This document shows, one piece after another, positions 53,390-64,000 of a DNA stretch of 64,000 nucleotides (positions are counted from its first letter, which is position 1; each line of letters begins with the position of its first letter). Source of the stretch: Paenibacillus amylolyticus (GTDB taxonomy: Bacteria; Bacillota; Bacilli; Paenibacillales; Paenibacillaceae); NCBI RefSeq assembly GCF_003719335.1, contig NZ_RIAS01000005.1, forward strand, positions 248,001 to 312,000, in the 5' to 3' direction. The notes below the pieces were generated by a model. It was not told the DNA's origin and ran no database searches. It was given only the letters and a program-made list of their open reading frames with translations. The position numbers and the translations under genes are program-made.

Positions 53390-53422
53390 ACCCATGTTGC
53401 ATGGAGAGAGAGGAGCCATACT

Positions 53423-54322
53423 GTGAAAGCCATAAATACAGGAGACAGTCTCCAAAAGAAAAATAATTTGACTGGATGGGCTTTTGTTTTGCTGGCTGTT
53501 GTCGGAATTGTAGCATTCTACTTCTATCCGATGATTCAAGCGCTGCTCTTATCATTCAAGTCAGGCAAAGGTGCCAACCTTGAGTTTTCGGGCCTCGCAA
53601 ACTACAAAAGATTGCTCGTTGATACCACGTTCCGTACGGCATTATCAAACACGTTTATTTACTTAATCATTCAAGTACCTTTAATGATCATTCTCGGTTT
53701 GTTCATTTCCGTATTGCTGAATGACAGCACACTGCGTTTCCGGAGCTTTTTCCGTACAGCAATTTTCTTGCCTTGTGTAACTTCACTTGTTGCTTACTCG
53801 GTTGTATTCAAGTATTTGTTCGCACCGGACGGTATGGTAAACCAGGCTTTGATGGGTTTACACATTATCGGCACACCAATTCAATGGATTACTGACCCGT
53901 TCTGGGCTAAAATTACGATCATAATCGCCGTTACTTGGCGTTGGACCGGATATAACATGATTTTCTATCTGTCATCCTTGCAAAACATCGATCAATCGAT
54001 CTATGAAGCAGCGAAGATTGACGGAGCGAATGCTTTCACTCAATTTTTCAAAATCACTGTACCTTTGCTTAAACCGATTATTCTCTTTACATCCATTACA
54101 TCAACGATTGGTACACTGCAAATCTTTGATGAAATTATGAATATTACCAAAGGTGGTCCGGGTAACGCGACCATGTCGATCTCACAATACATCTACAACC
54201 TTTCGTTTAAATATTCACCGGACTTCGGTTATGCAGCAACCGTTTCGTATTCCATCGTAATTCTGATCATTATTTTGTCCATCATCCAGTTCAAAGTGGC
54301 AGGTGATAATAAAAATGGCTAA
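53423..54322 (+). CDS. Sugar ABC transporter permease 1 (MalF-type)
   Basis: A membrane protein of about 299 residues with six segments and the EAA loop YEAAKIDGANAFTQFFKITVPLLKP, the ATPase contact. GTG 53423 follows GAGAGGAGCC; the frame extends 19 codons upstream into the stem-loop and has no ribosome site there. Its end overlaps the next permease start by 8 nt, so the two are coupled. Confidence 0.92.
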   Translation: MKAINTGDSLQKKNNLTGWAFVLLAVVGIVAFYFYPMIQALLLSFKSGKGANLEFSGLANYKRLLVDTTFRTALSNTFIYLIIQVPLMIILGLFISVLLNDSTLRFRSFFRTAIFLPCVTSLVAYSVVFKYLFAPDGMVNQALMGLHIIGTPIQWITDPFWAKITIIIAVTWRWTGYNMIFYLSSLQNIDQSIYEAAKIDGANAFTQFFKITVPLLKPIILFTSITSTIGTLQIFDEIMNITKGGPGNATMSISQYIYNLSFKYSPDFGYAATVSYSIVILIIILSIIQFKVAGDNKNG

Positions 54323-55145
54323 ATCAAGAGCAAAACGCATTTTCACATATGTTTTCCTGTCCGTCGTCGCTTTTATTTCCATCTTCCCATTTTTCTGGAT
54401 GATCGTCAGCGCTACAAACAAATCGGTAGACGTAACTAGAGGCACTTTGCTGCCGGGCTCTGCTTTGATTGAAAACATCAATAAATTGCTCGACACCACG
54501 AATCTGATTCAGGCACTGGGCAATTCAGCGATTATCTCGATCGTGTCAACCATTCTTGCTCTCTTGATTGGTTCCATGGCAGGTTACGGGTTTGAAGTAT
54601 TCCGCACAAAATCCCGCGATGTCGTGTTTAACATCCTGTTGATGTCGATGATGATCCCGTTTGCAGCGATTATGATTCCGCTCTATCGGATGTTTGCAAC
54701 CATTTCGAGTGCAGCACCGGCAATCGGAATTAATACGATGGCTTCGGTTATTATCCCGACCATCACAACAGCGTTCCTGATCTTCTTCTTCCGTCAGAAC
54801 ACCAAAATGTTCCCGAAAGATTTGCTGGAAGCTGGACGTATTGACGGTCTGAGCGAACTGGGGATTTTCTTGAAAATCTATATGCCTACGATGAAAACAA
54901 CTTACGCAGCAGCAGCGATCATTACATTCATGAGCAGCTGGAACAACTATCTGTGGCCACTCATCGTATTGCAAACGCCGGATCAGCAAACCATTCCGCT
55001 CCTGATCTCCAACCTGGGTGCAGGTTATGCTCCGGATTACGGGGTTATCATGACCGCAGTTGTTATTGCAACACTTCCAACTGCACTGGTGTTCTTCATT
55101 ATGCAAAAACACTTCGTTGCAGGTATGGTTGGTTCCGTAAAATAA
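54315..55145 (+). CDS. Sugar ABC transporter permease 2 (MalG-type)
   Basis: A membrane protein of about 276 residues with six segments, and the EAA loop LEAGRIDGLSELGIFLKIYMPTMK. ATG 54315 is preceded by AGGTGA inside the end of permease 1. No ATPase gene follows; Firmicute importers of this class often share the MsmX ATPase encoded elsewhere. Confidence 0.92.
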   Translation: MAKSRAKRIFTYVFLSVVAFISIFPFFWMIVSATNKSVDVTRGTLLPGSALIENINKLLDTTNLIQALGNSAIISIVSTILALLIGSMAGYGFEVFRTKSRDVVFNILLMSMMIPFAAIMIPLYRMFATISSAAPAIGINTMASVIIPTITTAFLIFFFRQNTKMFPKDLLEAGRIDGLSELGIFLKIYMPTMKTTYAAAAIITFMSSWNNYLWPLIVLQTPDQQTIPLLISNLGAGYAPDYGVIMTAVVIATLPTALVFFIMQKHFVAGMVGSVK

Positions 55146-55190
55146 GCATAAGTGCATAACACGTCCAACTGGACGAATGCAGGAAAGAAG

Positions 55191-55226
55191 GGAGGACGCC
55201 TGTACAGGCGTACCTCTATCTTTTTT
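55191..55226 (+). terminator. Terminator between the permeases and GH2
   Basis: A hairpin with GGAGG, ACGCCTG, a short loop, CAGGCGT and CCTC, followed by ATC and six T residues. It would end or reduce transcription before the GH2 gene. Confidence 0.7.
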
Positions 55227-55305
55227 GTATAGAAGCAGAATCAAACACTAAGCGTAAGCTTCAATGAACTCACAACGAAAACTCATAACGAAATTCGCAT
55301 TATAG

Positions 55306-58371
<3,066 letters not shown>

Positions 58372-58460
58372 CAGGGAAATATACGGCAAGAACAACAGGT
58401 GATGTTGCCACCCGTGTCAATGTAGCGGTAACTTGGCTTGAAGCGTGATCATATCAAATG

Positions 58461-58494
58461 CAGAGGTTCCCTTGGATGGGGCCTCTGTTTTTTT
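58461..58494 (+). terminator. Terminator of GH2
   Basis: CAGAGGTTCC pairs with GGGGCCTCTG (two wobbles) and is followed by seven T residues. Confidence 0.82.
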
Positions 58495-58567
58495 GTTTTC
58501 CCTTATTGAAACCGTTCTCGCTCCATTCTCGTAGAGTACTGGACAAAGATACTGAGGAGGGGACAGA

Positions 58568-58873
58568 ATGAGCAGGAAAGCAAAAACGGGGGTATGGGTG
58601 ACGGTGATAGCCGTTCTGGGAATCATTGTAGGATCATTTATTTGGTATTTTAATACGGCTTCCGGTGAACGCGCACTTAAAACGATGAGATCCAATAACG
58701 CAGGTGGTTTAGAACGGGTAGTGAAGGTGTACAGCAATTCGGGTGAACTGATTCAAACGTACGAGGGCAAGATTGATGTGCAGGATACGGAGTACGGAAA
58801 TAAAGTGCTGTTTGATCTGAATGGCAAACGTGTTGTGATCTATAATGCAACGATTGTGACGGAAGAGAAATGA
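58568..58873 (+). CDS. Small membrane-anchored protein, DUF5052-like
   Basis: 101 residues: one N-terminal membrane segment (about 8-28), then a small beta-rich domain with GGLERVVKVYSNSGELIQTYEGKIDV and KVLFDLNGKRVVIYNA. This resembles small membrane proteins of the DUF5052 type found in Firmicutes, from memory. Function unknown. ATG follows GAGGAGGGGAC. A single gene. Confidence 0.65.
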   Translation: MSRKAKTGVWVTVIAVLGIIVGSFIWYFNTASGERALKTMRSNNAGGLERVVKVYSNSGELIQTYEGKIDVQDTEYGNKVLFDLNGKRVVIYNATIVTEEK

Positions 58874-58984
58874 AAGTTGTGAAGTGAAGGGTATTCTGGT
58901 GATCCAGAGTACGTAGACAGATCAGGATACATAATCCTACTTCTGTGGTAAAATTAAGGAAAAATGAGAGTCGAGTGATTCGGA

Positions 58985-59275
58985 ATGACGATGTTTCTTG
59001 TTGCTCTTGCGTTGCTGGGCATGTTAGCCTTCTATAGTTTGCTGGCTTATGTATTGATTCGTTTTATTTCAAAAAGAGCGTTTAAAGTGACGTTAACTAA
59101 ATTAGAAATGTTGGAGATTATAACCGGGCTTGCTTTGATATTTGTCGTGTTCCAAGGCATTCGATGGGGATCAACTTCTACGATCTTACCGTCTATATTG
59201 CTTATCGCACCGTTAATCAATATGCGTATTTCGAATCGTAAACAAAGAGAACGCCTTAAACAAGAATTTACTTAA
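58985..59275 (+). CDS. Small membrane protein, unknown
   Basis: 96 residues with two or three membrane segments (about 3-27, 45-62 and 66-80) and a basic C-terminus (RISNRKQRERLKQEF). Family not recognised. The ribosome site is weak (a GAGTGATTCGGA stretch). It lies 25 nt before the next gene, so the pair may be co-expressed. Confidence 0.55.
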   Translation: MTMFLVALALLGMLAFYSLLAYVLIRFISKRAFKVTLTKLEMLEIITGLALIFVVFQGIRWGSTSTILPSILLIAPLINMRISNRKQRERLKQEFT

Positions 59276-59300
59276 GTTGTTGTGGATAGGAGGGTGTGCT

Positions 59301-59738
59301 TTGATTCTGAGCAAAACAACGGATACGTCAGGGCTGACCAAAGTTAGCGAGCTATCTGATGAGTTGCAGTCTGTTTTTGATAAAGCCGCTGAAAAGTATG
59401 CTTCATGTAATATTGAATTGTATTTTGTGTTCCGCTGTCTGCCGGAAGATTACGGACGCAAATCAAGCGTCAGACATGTGAAGGCAGAAAAAGTGATCTA
59501 TTTCGATATGACGGTTAGTGAAGACCGTTATAAGACTTGGAGTAAAAGCAGGCAGCGATATGCATTAAGCCATGCGTTGTATACATTCCTCATCGAAAAG
59601 ATAAAGAAGTATAAGATAGATGGTCTGGACACCGATGAATTTATTGCTGATATGGGGATGTGGCTTAAAGAGGTTGGGTGGCTACAGACGGAAGAGCAAG
59701 CAGATCTGGGGGAGTTTGAAGAGAAGTATAGATCGTGA
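59301..59738 (+). CDS. Cytoplasmic protein of unknown function
   Basis: About 145 residues, mixed helix and strand, charged, with no membrane segment or recognised motif; features include YFVFRCLPEDYGR and FDMTVSEDRY. TTG 59301 is the better start, since TAGGAGGG lies 7 nt upstream; a frame opening at 59277 has no ribosome site. Probably paired with the small membrane protein before it. Confidence 0.55.
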   Translation: MILSKTTDTSGLTKVSELSDELQSVFDKAAEKYASCNIELYFVFRCLPEDYGRKSSVRHVKAEKVIYFDMTVSEDRYKTWSKSRQRYALSHALYTFLIEKIKKYKIDGLDTDEFIADMGMWLKEVGWLQTEEQADLGEFEEKYRS

Positions 59739-59969
59739 AATATCTGTATTGTGTACTGTGGAAATCGGGCGAGAATGAAACGTACACATGTACGTGAGGC
59801 AAGACTGGGCGTTCCTATTCTCGTTCTTCCGATTATCAAAATGGAACAAGGTAACGAATACATATGAGAGTTAATCTTTAAGCTCTTTGAATAGACAAAT
59901 GATAGCATCTCCTAACAAGAAGATCATTAAGGTTTCTTTTACACTGTAGAAGAAAGGAGATGAGAGATC

Positions 59970-60875
59970 CTGGAAATATTCAAATTACTTCACCAATCCA
60001 TTGATTATGTGGAACGACATCTTCATTCACCGATTGAGATTGAAGATATAGCTAGGGCAGGCATGAGTTCGAAATACCATTTTCAGCGAATGTTCCATGC
60101 AGTAACCGGCGTAACCGTTACCCAGTACGTAAGAAATAGACGTCTCACACTTGCCGCTCAGGAGTTAGCAGGGACAAACTGTAAAGTTATTGATGTTGCA
60201 CTTAAGTATGGTTATGACAGTCCAGCAGCATTTACAAAAGCGTTCCAAAGGATGCATGGGGTAACACCTCTTGAGGCAAAGAAAATGAATGTGAAACTTA
60301 AAGCATTCCCTCGAATCTCCTTTCAAATTCAGGTTAGAGGGGAATCAGAGATGAATTATCGAATTGTCGAGGAAAAAGGCTCTATTGTATTTGGAAAAAG
60401 CGTTCTCATCCATGAAGATGCGTATAAAGAGGTACCCGTATTTGTGGAGGGCATTTGGAAAGATGGGACTCATGCTCAGATACTCGAGTTGTTAGAGAGA
60501 CCGGATGGAACATTGTTATATGGTTATCATTATGATTTCGCTGAGGATGGTTCGAAGCGTTATTTAATGGGAGCAGAGGTGCCAGAGGGCATTCAGGTAT
60601 CGGATGAATTTACCGTTCTTCATATACCTGATCAAACTTATGCCGTTTTTGACAGTGGAGGTAAGATGGCAGATGATGTCGAGATTGATTTGAGTATTTT
60701 GAATGTTTGGAAACGGATCTACACCGAGTGGTTCCCGTCAACGAGTTTTGAACAAGTGGAAGGACCCTGCATAGAGAAATATTACTGGGTGGATGATCAA
60801 CATCAAAATTTCATCACCGAGGTATGGATTCCGGTTCGTAAAATTGCAGAAGGCATTAAAAGATTTAAGAAATGA
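59970..60875 (+). CDS. AraC regulator with GyrI-like domain; probable CTG start
   Basis: About 301 residues. The N-terminal AraC double HTH has IEIEDIARAGMSSKYHFQRMF and VIDVALKYGYDSPAAFTKAF; the C-terminal domain (about 120-300) is the GyrI/effector-binding fold (MNYRIVEEKGSIVFG, YLMGAEVPEG, CIEKYYWVDD). It resembles Rob/SoxS-like multidrug regulators. No ATG, GTG or TTG fits an HTH of normal length: GTG 60009 would remove the first helix. AAAGGAG at 59953-59959 points to CTG 59970, giving an N-terminus EIFKLLHQSIDYVERHL that is normal for the family. Confidence 0.8.
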   Translation: MEIFKLLHQSIDYVERHLHSPIEIEDIARAGMSSKYHFQRMFHAVTGVTVTQYVRNRRLTLAAQELAGTNCKVIDVALKYGYDSPAAFTKAFQRMHGVTPLEAKKMNVKLKAFPRISFQIQVRGESEMNYRIVEEKGSIVFGKSVLIHEDAYKEVPVFVEGIWKDGTHAQILELLERPDGTLLYGYHYDFAEDGSKRYLMGAEVPEGIQVSDEFTVLHIPDQTYAVFDSGGKMADDVEIDLSILNVWKRIYTEWFPSTSFEQVEGPCIEKYYWVDDQHQNFITEVWIPVRKIAEGIKRFKK

Positions 60876-60892
60876 TTTATCCACTCTACAAA

Positions 60893-60926
60893 CAAAAAGA
60901 AGCTCTCGTATGAGAGCTTCTTTTTG
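60893..60926 (+). terminator. Terminator after the AraC-GyrI gene
   Basis: A 15-bp stem (CAAAAAGAAGCTCTC with GAGAGCTTCTTTTTG) around a GTAT loop, ending in a T run. A very strong hairpin. Confidence 0.9.
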
Positions 60927-61723
60927 TTGTAAGAACGTTGGCTTCTACGTCTTCAAAAGCACTAACTACTGCTTTGTCCACCGATTTGACAACCGACTAT
61001 TTCTTACGTGTCATGATATTACAAGAAACACTCTCCACTAAGTGAGAGAGTGATATGTCTATTTTACTAAGGAACGATTCTTTTTTTGCGTTGCTATGAT
61101 CTTTTAGGCTAATAAATAGTTTTATTATTCTTCCTACTCCTACTAAATAATCAAAGGTGACTTAACCTTTAACAATTCACCAATTGTAGCGACAAAGTTC
61201 ATAGTCTTATTATTTCCAATGTACTAGTATACAAAGTGTAAATAGAAAATATTAGAAAAAATTCTAATAATATAGAAAAAAATATCAAAGGTTAAGAAAC
61301 TTTCATTTTGCTGAAGAAGATAGTGATGTAAGGAGGTGATTTCGATGTAGACCCTGGATCAGTGAAATTCTATCTCAATTAGTTAGTCCTTGTAACGGGT
61401 TGTGGTTTGATTGAAAACTCATGGAGAGAGCTTGGAGACCAAGACCGTGTCTAACCAAGCGACGCTTGTCCGCTCCCATCCTCGACGATATCAAAACCAG
61501 CCAAAACAGGTTTTGTTCGTATCGGAGTATGAATCTTAGTAGCAAAATGTGCGCTATCATCCAAAACGAGTATACATCAATTTGTAGCAAATTTTCTCGA
61601 AGGTAGCCTCTTCAACGACAAGTCTATCTCAGGTTTTCTTATCTTCTGAGTAGTTTCACAGATTCAAGTGCAATAGAGCAAAACTATATAATATTAAAAA
61701 TTAAACAAATGGAGGATTTTGAA
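60927..61723. other. AT-rich region with strong SD and ATG-TAG
   Basis: About 800 nt without a supported gene. A 7-bp hairpin (CACTCTC/GAGAGTG) lies near 61029-61052, AAAGGT/ACCTTT and ACAATT/AATTGT inverted repeats near 61153-61187. AAGGAGGTGAT at 61330-61340 is an ideal Shine-Dalgarno site, but the ATG at 61345 is followed at once by TAG. Between 61421 and 61606 short frames on both strands look gene-like but have no start signal or recognised family and may be a decayed gene. Confidence 0.5.
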
Positions 61724-62506
61724 ATGGAAGGTAAAATATTTAAGCTATTATTGACCGTTTCCTTTACATTTAGCACTCTATTTGCTTCAAGTGCAGTTTC
61801 GGATGCCATGCCTAGTTCCAATGCGTCAACTGTCAATAGTATGAATCAACATCTTGAGGAGAGTATACTTCTAATACAAGAGGATCTTGAGAAACAAGGG
61901 ACTAGTATTGAAGCAGGTTTAACAGACCTCGCTCTTTTATTTGAACAGCAAAAACAAGGGAGTTCTGATCTCAAAGAGATCGAAAAGTTGGAACAACTAG
62001 TTAGTACAATTGGAGACTTATCAACAGACTATAAAAATTATAAAAATGGGGACTTATCGACAAATAAAAAAAATAACATTACTTTGCAGGCACAAGGGTC
62101 GATTTACGCTCCAGCAGTTGCAGCAATTGCTAGTTGGTTTGGATCACAAGGGTACCTTTTATCTGCAGAATTATTGTTACATGCTAAAGATAATACAATC
62201 TATATGTCTAACTACAGTCCAGCTTACGGCTCTCGTGTTAGAAGTTCTTCAGTAACTCAAAGGATACTGGCAAGTTCCGCGAGATCAGGTTCGGGAGAAT
62301 TTCCTAATTCGGGAGGCCAGATAGACAGAGATCTTTATTATGCAATACATTATTTTAACTGGACGAAAACCCCGTCCTTTCTTATCTCTGATGTATATGA
62401 TTTTGCACCTGGTCAGTATAGTGGTCTTGCAGGTACGGCTGTAAACGCTATGTATTTTGCTCAGCAAGAAGGGTATCTAACACCATACAAGGTTTTGTGC
62501 AGATAA
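61724..62506 (+). CDS. Secreted protein of unknown function, AT-rich
   Basis: About 260 residues with a Sec signal peptide (hydrophobic core KIFKLLLTVSFTFSTLFA, cut near residue 32). A helical, acidic middle (LEESILLIQEDLEKQGTS) carries an imperfect repeat GDLSTDYKNYKN/GDLSTNKKN, followed by a Ser- and Tyr-rich domain with GSIYAPAVAAIASWFGSQGY and FAPGQYSGLAGTAVNAMYFAQ. No family recognised, no Cys anchor. ATG 61724 follows TGGAGGA. Its base composition is clearly AT-richer than neighbouring genes, which suggests recent acquisition. Confidence 0.65.
   Translation: MEGKIFKLLLTVSFTFSTLFASSAVSDAMPSSNASTVNSMNQHLEESILLIQEDLEKQGTSIEAGLTDLALLFEQQKQGSSDLKEIEKLEQLVSTIGDLSTDYKNYKNGDLSTNKKNNITLQAQGSIYAPAVAAIASWFGSQGYLLSAELLLHAKDNTIYMSNYSPAYGSRVRSSSVTQRILASSARSGSGEFPNSGGQIDRDLYYAIHYFNWTKTPSFLISDVYDFAPGQYSGLAGTAVNAMYFAQQEGYLTPYKVLCR
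62012..62083 (+). repeat. Imperfect 36-bp tandem repeat in the secreted protein
   Basis: GGAGACTTATCAACA at 62012 recurs as GGGGACTTATCGACA at 62048. The two copies are adjacent and in frame, and give the GDLST repeat. Confidence 0.6.
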
Positions 62507-62642
62507 TTAATCTTTATAAAAACTAAAAGACATATTAGCTCCTGGGTATTACCCTCGTTAAACAGAGATAAAAAAAGAACTATTAAAGGACGTTCCCAAT
62601 CAGAACTCAACTGCGGAGAGATGATATGTATTTCAACAAAAA

Positions 62643-62669
62643 TAGACCCTCTTTCGAGGGTCTACTTTT
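62643..62669 (+). terminator. Hairpin, weak terminator
   Basis: TAGACCCTC, TTTC, GAGGGTCTA gives a perfect 9-bp stem followed by CTTTT. It is about 140 nt after the secreted-protein gene and may end that transcript. Between here and rsmD the only other item is its promoter. Confidence 0.55.
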
Positions 62670-62727
62670 CATGGGAGAGGAGAAACCGGACGAAGAGCTT
62701 ATGGGGAAACGTAAGTCTTCTCCGCGG

Positions 62728-62756
62728 TTGTCTACGACACTTGTGATGTCGATAAT
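62728..62756 (+). promoter_or_regulatory. Promoter of rsmD-coaD
   Basis: TTGTCT (62728-62733), a 17-nt spacer and GATAAT (62751-62756), about 128 nt before rsmD. Confidence 0.55.
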
Positions 62757-62883
62757 TATAGAATGGCCCAAGGGTTTCCTTTTTATACATATTGGCCAAG
62801 AGTATTTTTCAAACGGAACCGGAGTGTGGTACGATAGCTTTAAGAATAAATATATGTACATAGAGAGAAAAGGTGACGTATTC

Positions 62884-63495
62884 GTGAGAGTGGTATCTGG
62901 AAGTGCGAAGGGCAGGCCGCTGAAGGCTGTTCCCGGCACAGGTACGCGTCCAACCACTGATAAGGTGAAGGAAGCGTTGTTTAGCATGATTGGCCCTTAT
63001 TTTGAGGGCGGAGCAGCATTGGATCTGTTTGCAGGCAGTGGAGGTCTCGGGATTGAGGCACTCAGCCGTGGCATGGACAAGGCTGTTTTTGTTGATCTGG
63101 AATCGAAAAGTATTGAAGTAATCCGTGCGAATCTGAAGGCTACGAAGCTGGAGGATCAGGCGGCTGTATATCGTAATGATGCGGGTCGGGCGCTCAAAGC
63201 GCTGGCTAAACGCAATACAACCTTTGATCTGGTGTTTCTCGATCCGCCCTATCGCATGAAGAACGGACACGAGTTGATGTTAACGATGCACGAACTGGAA
63301 CTGCTTACCCAAGGTGCAACCATCGTGTTGGAGTATGAATCCAAACATGAATACCCGGAGCAAGTTGGCCCGTTTGAACAAACGCGCAAAGCGGTGTACG
63401 GAGAGACAGCGGTATCCATATACGATTATGTACCTGTTGCGGCAGAAGATGAGCAAGAAAACCGCATCACAGAAGAGGAGGCTCCTCATGACTGA
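62884..63495 (+). CDS. rsmD: 16S rRNA G966 N2-methyltransferase RsmD
   Basis: Methylates G966 of 16S rRNA during small-subunit assembly. The 203-residue product begins [18 protein letters not shown], the usual family N-terminus, then [19 protein letters not shown], motif [19 protein letters not shown] and the catalytic FLDPPYR. GTG 62884 follows AAAGGTGA; the frame is open much further upstream but that part is unlike the family. The C-terminal tail is acidic and about 20 residues longer than B. subtilis YlbH. It overlaps coaD by 8 nt. Confidence 0.93.
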   Translation: MRVVSGSAKGRPLKAVPGTGTRPTTDKVKEALFSMIGPYFEGGAALDLFAGSGGLGIEALSRGMDKAVFVDLESKSIEVIRANLKATKLEDQAAVYRNDAGRALKALAKRNTTFDLVFLDPPYRMKNGHELMLTMHELELLTQGATIVLEYESKHEYPEQVGPFEQTRKAVYGETAVSIYDYVPVAAEDEQENRITEEEAPHD

Positions 63496-64000
63496 AATGA
63501 TTCAGCGGCAGGAACGCATTGCCGTATATCCAGGAAGCTTTGATCCCGTAACGATGGGGCATCTTGATATTATTGCGAGAGCGTCGAAACAGTTTGATCG
63601 TGTCATCGTCGCTGTCTTGAACAATATGAGTAAAAATCCACTGTTCACCGTAGAAGAGCGCAAAGAGCTAATCCTTACTGTAACCAGCCACCTGCCGAAT
63701 GTGGAAGTGGATAGCTTCCGTGACTTGACGGCTAATTATGTAAGGCAAAAGGAAGCGTCGGTTATCGTTCGCGGTATTCGCTCCGTAACCGATTTCGAGT
63801 ATGAGTTGCAGCTCGCGTCGACCAACAGCAAGTTGAACCCGGATGCGGAAACGATTTTTATGATGACTAACCCGAAATACTCCTACCTCAGTTCCAGTAT
63901 CGTTAAAGAAATCGCCCACTATCATGGTGATGTAACGGATCTGGTATCGCCTGAAGTTGAAGCTGCGCTTCGCCAGAAGATCAGCGGGAAAAAAGGCGGT
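63488..64000 (+). CDS. coaD: Phosphopantetheine adenylyltransferase (partial)
   Basis: Catalyses the fourth step of coenzyme A synthesis, making dephospho-CoA from 4'-phosphopantetheine and ATP. The first 171 codons are present and no stop is reached before the window ends, so the 3' end is cut. Motifs: [16 protein letters not shown] with the TxGH nucleotide site, [27 protein letters not shown] and [16 protein letters not shown] 63488 follows GAGGAGG and lies within the end of rsmD, the usual rsmD-coaD order in Firmicutes. Confidence 0.95.
   Translation, partial: MTEMIQRQERIAVYPGSFDPVTMGHLDIIARASKQFDRVIVAVLNNMSKNPLFTVEERKELILTVTSHLPNVEVDSFRDLTANYVRQKEASVIVRGIRSVTDFEYELQLASTNSKLNPDAETIFMMTNPKYSYLSSSIVKEIAHYHGDVTDLVSPEVEAALRQKISGKKGG

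Noticed and set aside
62626-62883. An 86-residue N-terminal extension of RsmD
   Set aside because: The family begins at the VRVVSGS motif encoded from 62884, a ribosome site precedes that GTG, and a promoter and a hairpin lie in the extension.

Overview
The window looks like chromosome of a Paenibacillus-type Firmicute. This is inferred from gene content and close family resemblance, since there is no rRNA gene to test it. The supporting signs are strong AAGGAGG-type ribosome sites with many GTG/TTG starts, sigma-A promoters, U-tailed terminators, CcpA-type cre boxes, YesM/YesN-type regulators, many AraC regulators and a GH74-X2-CBM3 xyloglucanase. I found no tRNA, rRNA, CRISPR array, phage or complete insertion sequence. 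One short MITE-like element is present.

Layout. 1-9.9 kb: adenine deaminase, a lipoprotein, a divergent AraC / alpha-xylosidase (YicI, GH31) pair, an APH-type kinase and an MFS transporter. 10-14.2 kb: a MarR-MFS operon under a perfect 26-bp palindrome, fucose mutarotase, a GNAT and TraX. 14.3-19.8 kb (minus strand): a chemoreceptor followed by a Lys2-like NRPS reductase (half C-A-PCP-R). 20.3-27.9 kb: rpiA, GNAT-MarR, a B12-binding CarH-like protein paired with a soluble hybrid histidine kinase, then an alpha/beta hydrolase, a zinc-ribbon membrane protein, a methyltransferase and a GNAT. 28-34.6 kb: MarR-MMPL efflux operon, SGNH hydrolase, APH-type kinase and a TPR protein. 34.7-38.8 kb: AraC and uxaB-uxaA (galacturonate branch). 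38.9-58.4 kb: a plant-polysaccharide region with GH42 and GH2 beta-galactosidases, two esterases (one very like Axe2), an SMP-30 lactonase, secreted GH74 xyloglucanase, a YesN/YesM two-component system and a sugar ABC importer without its ATPase. 58.5-62.5 kb: small membrane and unknown proteins, an AraC-GyrI regulator that probably starts at CTG, and an AT-rich secreted protein. 62.8-64 kb: rsmD-coaD, with coaD cut by the window end.

How they fit together. GH74 would cut xyloglucan outside the cell, the solute-binding protein and two permeases would import the oligosaccharides, and YicI, GH42 and GH2 would strip xylose and galactose inside, with Axe2 removing acetyl groups. Several cre-like sites suggest glucose repression of these units.

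The least ordinary item is the B12 gene pair at 22288-25155. It encodes a protein with the Wx9EH and ExHxxG motifs of the CarH/LitR cobalamin photoreceptors but with no DNA-binding domain, 15 nt upstream of a kinase-receiver-HPt protein that has no sensor of its own. A B12- or light-responsive phosphorelay is a reasonable inference and not shown by sequence alone.
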